A stretch of DNA of 8,643 nt from Paraprevotella stercoravium. GTDB lineage: Bacteria > Bacteroidota > Bacteroidia > Bacteroidales > Bacteroidaceae. The DNA lies in NCBI GenBank assembly GCA_018883665.1, contig JAHLFU010000122.1, forward strand, positions 1-8,643, in the 5' to 3' direction. The notes under the pieces were generated by a model. The model worked only from the letters and a program-made list of their open reading frames with translations. It ran no database searches and was not told the DNA's origin. A program made the position numbers and the translations under genes. Shown here piece after piece: positions 1-5,758 of this stretch. The stretch's first letter is position 1; each line of letters starts with the position of its first letter.

Positions 1-954
1 CATGATGTGTTAAAAACCGTTATTGACAGTAAGCAATATAAATTGATGGAAAACTTCGGAGATGTATGGAGCATTGATAAGAACAACAACGAAGAAAGTC
101 TGTTCGAAGTACAATATGCCTACCATGAAACACTTGCTTTAGGCGGTGCGTTAACCGTAGTTACTGGAGCACGTAACGGTCCCGGTGACGGATGGAGTTG
201 GTGCCAACCTACAGCAAATTTGGAACAAGCCTATATTGATGCAGGCGATACAGAACGTTTGAAATGGACAATCATCAAGACAGGTTGTACAGAAATCGCT
301 GGTGAAGATAATTTTGATGTGTTCGTACAGAATAGTAAAGAAATGGCTAATTACGACAAATACATCGAACAATACGGTTGGGACGAAAACTGTTACATCA
401 TTGACCCGGCACAACATAAGTCAGCACGTATTATCCGTAAATATTTTGTTCCATACAACAAACGACCGGCAGTATATAATATCGACAAAATTCCTTTGGA
501 TCACCGCATCTTGCGTTATGCCGATGTTTTGTTGATGTACGCTGAAGCTTGCAATGAATTAGGACAAGATAGTGAAGCACAAAATGCTTTGAATGAAGTC
601 CGTAATCGTGTTCATTTACCAGAGGTTACAGCTACGGGACATCAACTTCGTGATGCTATCCGTCTAGAACGCCGTTTGGAACTTGCATTTGAACAAAACC
701 GTTTGTATGATATCCGCCGCTGGAAAGACGATAGCGGTCAACCAGTTATCGCCAGCATTTTGGGTCCGAACGGAACTTTTGTACAATGGAATATGAATGA
801 AGCTACCCGTGACCGTTACGAGTGGGAAAACCAAGGTGAAAACAGCAATAAAGGTATTACTTTTGATGTAAACCGTGACCTTGTATTCCCAATTCCATTG
901 TATGAAATAACTATGTCAAACGGTTCAATCACACAAAATCCTGGATGGAATTGA
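1..954 (+). CDS. SusD/RagB-family starch-utilization-type glycan-binding outer membrane lipoprotein, C-terminal part
   Basis: This is the 3' part of a susD-like gene. The frame is open from base 1 (His-Asp-Val-Leu), so the GTG at 7 is an internal codon and not the start. About 317 residues are present, while family members usually have 500-650, so the signal peptide, lipobox and most of the N-terminal TPR region lie upstream of the window. Family hallmarks are visible: RYADVLLMYAEACNE near residues 170-184, LNEVRNRV near 197-204, then AIRLERRLELAFE and YDIRRW, and the typical closing FPIP..EI....ITQNPGW. Such proteins sit on the outer surface as a lid on the SusC TonB-dependent transporter and help capture oligosaccharides. 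A susC gene is expected immediately upstream. No second surface glycan-binding protein gene follows, and a strong hairpin lies 13 bases after the stop. The family call is very secure. The ligand cannot be read from the sequence. Confidence 0.95.
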   Translation, partial: HDVLKTVIDSKQYKLMENFGDVWSIDKNNNEESLFEVQYAYHETLALGGALTVVTGARNGPGDGWSWCQPTANLEQAYIDAGDTERLKWTIIKTGCTEIAGEDNFDVFVQNSKEMANYDKYIEQYGWDENCYIIDPAQHKSARIIRKYFVPYNKRPAVYNIDKIPLDHRILRYADVLLMYAEACNELGQDSEAQNALNEVRNRVHLPEVTATGHQLRDAIRLERRLELAFEQNRLYDIRRWKDDSGQPVIASILGPNGTFVQWNMNEATRDRYEWENQGENSNKGITFDVNRDLVFPIPLYEITMSNGSITQNPGWN

Positions 955-967
955 TTTTATAAATATC

Positions 968-1004
968 AATTAGTGTAGGGGCAGACCTCTCCCCTACACT
1001 AATT
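968..1004 (+). terminator. Perfect 14-bp hairpin after susD, probable terminator or 3' processing hairpin
   Basis: AATTAGTGTAGGGG (968-981) is exactly complementary to CCCCTACACTAATT (991-1004), with a 9-base loop. It starts 13 bases after the susD stop. The inner part of the stem is GC-rich. The sequence after it (AAAGATATCT) is not a clean T-tract, so it may be an imperfect intrinsic terminator, or a hairpin that protects the 3' end of the susCD mRNA and lowers read-through into the enzyme genes. The base pairing is seen directly; the function is inferred. Confidence 0.65.
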
Positions 1005-1169
1005 AAAGATATCTATATTAATTTTCAATAGGTAATAAATATTATTTCAAATCATGCATCGGACATAGAAGTATACGGAGAATAAAAAACATCGTGCTGC
1101 TAATTCCGATAAATAAAGTTAAAGTATAAACCTAATTTATACAGAAACTAATCTCTAACATTATATTAT
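1005..1169. other. AT-rich intergenic stretch, no gene seen
   Basis: This stretch lies between the two hairpins of the susD-GH30 gap. I find no credible reading frame on either strand and no convincing Bacteroidetes promoter (TTTG near -33 with TAnnTTTG near -7). The only near-matches are weak ones such as TAATTTAT near 1133. If GH30 has its own promoter it should lie here, because only 24 bases separate the next hairpin from the GH30 start codon. Confidence 0.5.
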
Positions 1170-1215
1170 ATGCCGCGGGTAGTCCTGCCGATTATCCGCG
1201 GCATTTTATTTTAAT
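1170..1215 (+). terminator. GC-rich hairpin with T-rich tail just upstream of the GH30 start, terminator or attenuator
   Basis: ATGCCGCGG (1170-1178) pairs perfectly with CCGCGGCAT (1196-1204). The stem can extend inward through GTA/TAT with one G-U pair, leaving a loop of about 11 bases. TTTTATTTTAAT follows directly, giving the classic form of an intrinsic terminator. It ends about 20 bases before the GH30 ATG at 1229, which leaves no room for a promoter in between. GH30 transcripts must therefore run through it, whether they start in the gap or upstream. It could end susCD transcription in part, act as an attenuator, or control access to the GH30 start. Confidence 0.7.
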
Positions 1216-1228
1216 AAAAAAACGTATC

Positions 1229-2851
1229 ATGAAACTCAAACAACTTCTCTTTTCAATCCTCTTATTCAATTTTTCTGCGTGCAGCGATGCCGAAACCACT
1301 CCGCCCCAAGAAGAGGAAGGAGGACAAGACACTCCAACGGCAAGCGTTACGAAAACAGTGACCATTGATGCCGGACAAACCTTTCAAACCATAAAAGGCT
1401 TTGCCGCATCCGACTGCTGGACTCCTGCATTCGTAGGCAAATATTGGACGAACAACCGGAATGAAATTGCCGAACTGCTCTTCTCTTCTGAAATTGCCGA
1501 CGGACAACCAAAAGGCATCGGACTCTCAATGTGGCGTATCAATATGGGAGGCGGAAGCATGGAACAAGGAGACGATAGCGGCATTTCAAATGTTTCACGC
1601 CGTGCCGAATCGTACCTGAATGATGACTTGACTTTAGACTGGACCCGTTGCGAAGGACAACGCTATTTCATGGAACAGGCAAAAGAATTAGGTTGCGACC
1701 AATTTGTATTGTTCAGCAATACTCCGCCCGTGCAATATACGAAAAACGGCAAGGGATTCTCATCAGAAGGAAACAAATCGAACCTAAAAGAAGACTGTTA
1801 CGACGACTTTGCCAACTATATGGCAGACGTAGCCGCACATTATCAAAGCGAAGGATACAACATCACGCATATCTCCCCCATCAATGAACCGCAATTCAGT
1901 TGGAACGACGGCGGACAGGAAGGAAGTCCATGGACAAACGATGAAGCCGCACGCCTGATACGTGAATTGGATAAAGCACTGACGGAGCACAGCCTTTCCA
2001 CCGACATCTTACCCGGAGAAGCAGCCGAATGGACCTATCTTTATACAATCAAAGACGACGAGAACCGAAGCAAAGTACTGGAAGCTTTCTACGAACCAAG
2101 CTCATCGGCTTACATCGGCGACCTGAGCCACGTAAAGAAATTAATCGGCGGACACAGTTACTGGACCGACGGCACATGGGACGGTATGCGCAACACCCGC
2201 CAACGCATGGCACAAGCGGCAGCCCAATACGGACTGGAAGTATGGCAGACCGAATGGAGTATGTTGGGAGACGGATATAGCACAACAGAGTTCGGAAGTT
2301 ACGATACAGCCACTACCATGGACATTGCCTTCTATATGTCGCGTGTCATCCACAACGACTTGACTGTAGCTGGAGTGACTTCATGGAGTTATTGGACTTC
2401 AATGGATATCTCGCAATGGGGACAAAAAGACCGTTTCCTGCTTATCTCATTGGTGCCGAACGGCTGGACCGGTGACGGAGGTGATACGGGACTATTGCGC
2501 AATGGAGGAAGTTACGAAGCCATGCCTACCCTTTGGGTATTGGGCAACTATAGCCGCTTCATCCGTCCGGGTTACCAGCGCATCGCACTCAGCCTGAACG
2601 AATCGCTCAACTTCTTCGGCTCGGCATGGATTTCTCCGGAAAAAGACAAAATCGTTGCCGTATATACCAATTATTCGAACAAAGGCATCCGCCTGAGCGA
2701 AACCCGTCAAGGCTGGAACGGCGAAATAACCGCTATCAAGACTTACACCACTACGCAAGACAAAGACTTGGTAGAGAAATCATACGCACCGGATAAAGAA
2801 GTGGTCTTAGACGCAGAAAGTGTAACGACTGTAGTATATACATTGAAATAA
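1229..2851 (+). CDS. Glycoside hydrolase family 30 surface lipoprotein (candidate endo-beta-1,6-galactanase or related)
   Basis: This 540-residue enzyme starts at an ATG preceded by an A-rich leader, as is usual in Bacteroidetes. A short hydrophobic signal (4-17) ends in the lipobox FSAC with the lipidated Cys at 18. SDAE follows, an acidic surface-export signal, then a flexible Pro/Glu-rich linker (21-38), so display on the cell surface is likely. The catalytic TIM barrel spans about 45-430. It has the GH30-type GFAASD (57-62), the acid/base Glu220 in SPINEP, and the nucleophile Glu342 in WQTEWS; the final part (about 440-540) is the beta-sandwich that packs on the barrel. GH30 enzymes are retaining hydrolases acting on beta-linked glycans. 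The form here resembles the Bacteroidetes/fungal group that includes beta-1,6-galactanases, but xylan, glucan or other beta-glycan targets are not excluded. It probably makes the first surface cuts for the SusCD importer. The frame is intact and both catalytic residues are present. Confidence 0.88.
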   Translation: MKLKQLLFSILLFNFSACSDAETTPPQEEEGGQDTPTASVTKTVTIDAGQTFQTIKGFAASDCWTPAFVGKYWTNNRNEIAELLFSSEIADGQPKGIGLSMWRINMGGGSMEQGDDSGISNVSRRAESYLNDDLTLDWTRCEGQRYFMEQAKELGCDQFVLFSNTPPVQYTKNGKGFSSEGNKSNLKEDCYDDFANYMADVAAHYQSEGYNITHISPINEPQFSWNDGGQEGSPWTNDEAARLIRELDKALTEHSLSTDILPGEAAEWTYLYTIKDDENRSKVLEAFYEPSSSAYIGDLSHVKKLIGGHSYWTDGTWDGMRNTRQRMAQAAAQYGLEVWQTEWSMLGDGYSTTEFGSYDTATTMDIAFYMSRVIHNDLTVAGVTSWSYWTSMDISQWGQKDRFLLISLVPNGWTGDGGDTGLLRNGGSYEAMPTLWVLGNYSRFIRPGYQRIALSLNESLNFFGSAWISPEKDKIVAVYTNYSNKGIRLSETRQGWNGEITAIKTYTTTQDKDLVEKSYAPDKEVVLDAESVTTVVYTLK

Positions 2852-2883
2852 GTTCTTATCTTTGTAAAAGGATGTTTTTATAG

Positions 2884-2914
2884 CACACAGATGACACGGA
2901 AGTACACACCGTCA
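2884..2914 (+). repeat. Degenerate CACRGA tandem repeat, left arm of a larger inverted structure
   Basis: Three degenerate units of 9-10 bases, CACAGATGA (2886-2894), CACGGAAGTA and CACACCGTCA, lie 35 bases after the GH30 stop. CACAGATGACAC (2886-2897) is complementary to GTGTCCTCTGTG (3099-3110) at 11 of 12 positions, so this stretch and the one at 3085-3112 form outer arms around the palindromic element between them. Similar CACAGA/CACGGA strings are, as I recall, common intergenic repeats in Bacteroidetes. Confidence 0.5.
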
Positions 2915-2922
2915 GTCGAGGA

Positions 2923-3057
2923 TGCATCAAAACAAAATCAGCTTTCATTTTGTCATCCTGAACGCAGTGAAGGATCTCAGGAACAGATGCTGATGCGCAT
3001 GAGATTCTTCGCTACGAATGACATTACTTTTTGATAGTCTATTTTTATTTTGATACA
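2923..3057 (-). repeat. MITE/REP-like palindromic element, copy 1 (135 bp)
   Basis: The ends are inverted repeats: TGCATCAAAACAA (2923-2935) against the complement of TTATTTTGATACA (3045-3057), 11 of 13 matching. Inside, TGTCATCCTGAACGCAG... (2951-2978) forms an imperfect stem with GAGATTCTTCGC...GAATGACA (3001-3023), around a core containing the palindrome ATGCGCAT (2993-3000). The right stem arm lacks about 5 bases of the usual TGTCATTCTGAGC form. Its complement aligns with the element at 5580-5732: bases 3018-3057 match 36 of 40, and bases 2952-2977 match 23 of 26. There is no coding capacity. It is probably a non-autonomous mobile or REP-like repeat. No target-site duplication is apparent. 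Confidence 0.75.
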
Positions 3058-3084
3058 CCTCCAACAGAGTAACAGGTATTTTTT

Positions 3085-3112
3085 CTCTGTGATACACTGT
3101 GTCCTCTGTGGT
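3085..3112 (+). repeat. Degenerate CTCTGTG tandem repeat, right arm of a larger inverted structure
   Basis: Three units of 9-10 bases: CTCTGTGATA (3085-3094), CACTGTGTC (3095-3103) and CTCTGTGGT (3104-3112). They are the complement of the CACAGA-type units at 2884-2914. The array lies in the GH2 leader, 28 bases before the start codon, so it would be part of the GH2 mRNA 5' region if transcription starts upstream. Confidence 0.55.
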
Positions 3113-3140
3113 AAACAAACAATAAATTAAAGTATAAAAC

Positions 3141-5561
3141 ATGAAAAGCAAGATTACCCTCATTCTGATGTGCTTGTTAGCATGGATGACTTATCTCCCG
3201 CTACATGCACAAGTATCTTTTGGCAAGGCTGAGAAATTCAATGAAGGCTGGCTCTTCAGTCTATCGGATGATTCTCTAAGCCAAACAAATAACTTTGATG
3301 ACAGCAAATGGCGTAAGCTCGACCTTCCACATGACTGGTCTATCGAAGGACAATTATCCCCTACTTTGGCAAGTTGTACCGGTTATTTGCCGGGAGGTAT
3401 CGGTTGGTATCGCAAACATTTCGAAATCACCGATGATGCCCCGCGCCATTACATCTATTTCGAAGGTGCCTACAACCGAAGCGAAGTTTACCTGAACGGG
3501 CATCTGCTTGGCAAACGTCCGAACGGCTATATTTCATTTATGTATGACATGACTCCTTACTTAAAAGAAGGAGAAAACGTGTTAGCAGTCCGCATCGACC
3601 ACAGCCGCTATGCTGATTCGCGTTGGTATACCGGCTCAGGTATCTACCGTGATGTATGGATGATTGCTGCACCGGAAACCCACTTTGCACAATGGGGAGT
3701 AGGATGGCAAGCGACTTCCATCAGCGACAAACGTGCTTCGATTGCCATAGACATGCAAGTGGAAAAACACGAGGATATTACAGGAACATTAAAAGTAAAA
3801 GCTACCTTATATAATAAGGAAGGGAAACAAGTGGCACAAAAGAGTGCCAACATCAAGGACGGAAAATCAGGCATTATCCAACAGCACGTAACCCTGAATG
3901 TATCGAAACCGAACCGCTGGGAGTTGGATAATCCTTACCTATACACCTTAAAGACCGAACTTTTCCATAACGGAAACAAGATTGATGAATGCGAGACCCG
4001 TGTCGGACTCCGTACCCTTCAATTCGACCCGAACAAAGGATTTGCCCTGAACGGCAACTGGATGAAGGTGAAAGGTGTCTGCCTTCACCACGACGCAGGA
4101 GTGTTGGGTGCTGTAGTGCCCAAAGAAGTATGGCAACGCCGCCTTACGAACTTAAAGAGCATCGGTGTGAATGCCATCCGTATGAGCCACAATCCGCAAG
4201 CACCGGCACTCTATGACCTATGTGACGAAATGGGATTCCTCGTCATGGATGAAGCTTCAGACGAATGGGAATTCCCCAAACGAAAATGGGTACAAGGCTG
4301 GAATGTAGGCGAACCCAGTTTCGACGGGTCTTTCGATTTCTTCGAAGAATGGATTGAACAAGATATAACCGACATGGTACGCCGTGACCGCAATCATCCA
4401 TGTATCTTCTTGTGGAGCATCGGAAATGAAGTTGACTATCCGAATGACCCGTATTCACATCCGGTATTAGACGGCACCACCATCAACCAACCCATGTTCG
4501 GCGGCTATAAACCTGATGCACCCGATGCGATGCGTATCGGAAAAATAGCCAAACGACTTGCCGCTTGCGTGCGTAAGATAGACACATCCCGCCCGGTAAC
4601 CGGTGCTTTGGCTGGAGTCGTGATGTCTAACCAGACTGAATACCCCGAAGCAGTAGACGTAGTAGGATATAACTACACAGAAAACCGTTACGACGAAGAC
4701 CATACCACTTATCCCGACCGCATCATCTATGGAAGTGAAACAGGAGTAGGTTTCGACGCTTGGCTTGCAGTACGGGATAAGGATTTTATCTTCGGACAAT
4801 TCATCTGGACCGGTACCGACTATTTAGGAGAAGCCGGACGCTGGCCCTCACGCGGACTTTATACAGGCTTGCTTGATTTCGGCAGTTTCCCAAAACCACG
4901 CGGACACTTCCGCGCTTCACTGTGGTGTGAAAATCCCGTTACCTACATAGGTACTTATCCCCTACGGGAAGGGAAAAACTGGATTTCGCAAGACGCATGG
5001 GACATTTGGAACTATGAGCCCGGTCAACAAATACGGGTAGTCTGCTATACCAACGCACCTCAAGCCCGCCTGTTATTGGACGGTAAAGAAGTAGGAGCAA
5101 TGAAACCTTACGATGACAAGACCGGCATCATTTATTGGGATATTCCGTATCAAGCCGGAGAACTGAAAGCCGAAGGATGTGACGCAAACGGCAATGTATT
5201 GTCGCACTATTCCATCACTACTTCCGGACGTCCGTATGCCCTGCGTGCCAGCGTAGACCGCGAGACCTTATCTCCTGACAAAGCTACAGCCCACGTAACA
5301 ATAGAAATAATTGACGAGAAAGGGACTGTAGTCAAGTTAGGCGACAATGATATTACCTGCCACATTGAAGGTCCTGCTAAATTATTGGGATTGGAAGGAT
5401 CGGACAACAGCGACATGAGCGACTATACCGACAATCACCACCGGGCTTATCACGGCAGATTATTGGCTTACGTGCAAACTACAGGAGAAAAAGGAGAAAT
5501 CCGTATCAAATTCACGTCTCCGCTCCTGAAAGCTGCCGAAGTGACACTGAAAGCTGAATAA
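3141..5561 (+). CDS. Glycoside hydrolase family 2, probable periplasmic beta-galactosidase
   Basis: The protein has 806 residues. A signal peptide (about 1-23, hydrophobic run then LHA|QV) without a lipobox Cys points to a soluble periplasmic enzyme. Domains in order: the jelly-roll sugar-binding domain (about 30-185, with the family DLPHDW at 61-66), an Ig-like domain (about 190-295), the TIM barrel (about 298-600), a DUF4982-like beta domain (about 610-690), and a C-terminal Ig-like domain (about 695-806) ending with the usual AYHGRLLAYVQ motif. The acid/base is Glu430 in WSIGNE and the nucleophile is Glu533 in YGSE. FIWTGTDYLGE (554-564) is typical of beta-galactosidases, and the NxK motif of beta-glucuronidases is not evident. 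It should release terminal beta-linked galactose from imported oligosaccharides, finishing what the GH30 enzyme starts. The frame is intact and full length. The exact sugar and linkage are inferred; other GH2 activities remain possible. Confidence 0.92.
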   Translation: MKSKITLILMCLLAWMTYLPLHAQVSFGKAEKFNEGWLFSLSDDSLSQTNNFDDSKWRKLDLPHDWSIEGQLSPTLASCTGYLPGGIGWYRKHFEITDDAPRHYIYFEGAYNRSEVYLNGHLLGKRPNGYISFMYDMTPYLKEGENVLAVRIDHSRYADSRWYTGSGIYRDVWMIAAPETHFAQWGVGWQATSISDKRASIAIDMQVEKHEDITGTLKVKATLYNKEGKQVAQKSANIKDGKSGIIQQHVTLNVSKPNRWELDNPYLYTLKTELFHNGNKIDECETRVGLRTLQFDPNKGFALNGNWMKVKGVCLHHDAGVLGAVVPKEVWQRRLTNLKSIGVNAIRMSHNPQAPALYDLCDEMGFLVMDEASDEWEFPKRKWVQGWNVGEPSFDGSFDFFEEWIEQDITDMVRRDRNHPCIFLWSIGNEVDYPNDPYSHPVLDGTTINQPMFGGYKPDAPDAMRIGKIAKRLAACVRKIDTSRPVTGALAGVVMSNQTEYPEAVDVVGYNYTENRYDEDHTTYPDRIIYGSETGVGFDAWLAVRDKDFIFGQFIWTGTDYLGEAGRWPSRGLYTGLLDFGSFPKPRGHFRASLWCENPVTYIGTYPLREGKNWISQDAWDIWNYEPGQQIRVVCYTNAPQARLLLDGKEVGAMKPYDDKTGIIYWDIPYQAGELKAEGCDANGNVLSHYSITTSGRPYALRASVDRETLSPDKATAHVTIEIIDEKGTVVKLGDNDITCHIEGPAKLLGLEGSDNSDMSDYTDNHHRAYHGRLLAYVQTTGEKGEIRIKFTSPLLKAAEVTLKAE

Positions 5562-5579
5562 TGAATATTTTTAAGGGTC

Positions 5580-5732
5580 TGTGTCAAAATAAAATTTGAC
5601 TATCAAAAAGCAATGTCATTCTGAGCAAAGCGAAGAAACAACGTTCAACGAAGCCAATCTCGCATGCATCAACTTCTGTTTCCAAGATTCTTCACTTCGT
5701 TCAGAATGACAAATGATTATTATTTTGAGACA
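5580..5732 (+). repeat. MITE/REP-like palindromic element, copy 2 (153 bp)
   Basis: The element is bounded by TGTGTCAAAATAA (5580-5592) and TTATTTTGAGACA (5720-5732), inverted repeats matching 12 of 13. The inner stem is TGTCATTCTGAGC... (5614-5637) against TTCTTCACTTCG...AATGACA (5688-5711), complementary at 21 of 24 positions. The core holds GCATGCAT (5662-5669). Compared with copy 1 it is in the opposite orientation and carries roughly 18 extra bases around 5638-5656. It fills most of the GH2-HTCS gap, and its right end lies 26 bases before the HTCS start codon, so it occupies the place where the HTCS promoter would be expected. The transcribed stem could also act as a weak terminator or mRNA-stabilizing hairpin after GH2. 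Confidence 0.8.
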
Positions 5733-5758
5733 ATCTTTTAATTAACACATCGTTACCT

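Noticed and set aside
7..9. GTG at 7 as a possible start of a 315-residue protein
   Set aside because: The frame is open to base 1 and the product begins in the middle of a SusD domain, so the gene simply starts outside the window.
2852..3140. CRISPR array from the short repeated units near 2886 and 3085
   Set aside because: The units are 9-10 bases, degenerate and without unique spacers. They are simple tandem repeats.
2945..3163. 72-residue minus-strand reading frame in the GH30-GH2 gap
   Set aside because: It lies over the palindromic repeat and the CTCTGTG array, and its product shows no protein-like features. It is a by-product of repeat DNA.
4467..4799. 110-residue minus-strand reading frame inside the GH2 gene
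   Set aside because: It is fully antisense to the catalytic domain of GH2, with no recognizable domain and no sign of its own regulation.
2923..5732. Homologous recombination between the two element copies as an active inversion switch for GH2
   Set aside because: The copies differ by indels and many substitutions, leaving only short identical runs. No recombinase gene or recombinase-type site was seen, so active inversion is unlikely, although origin by rearrangement remains possible.
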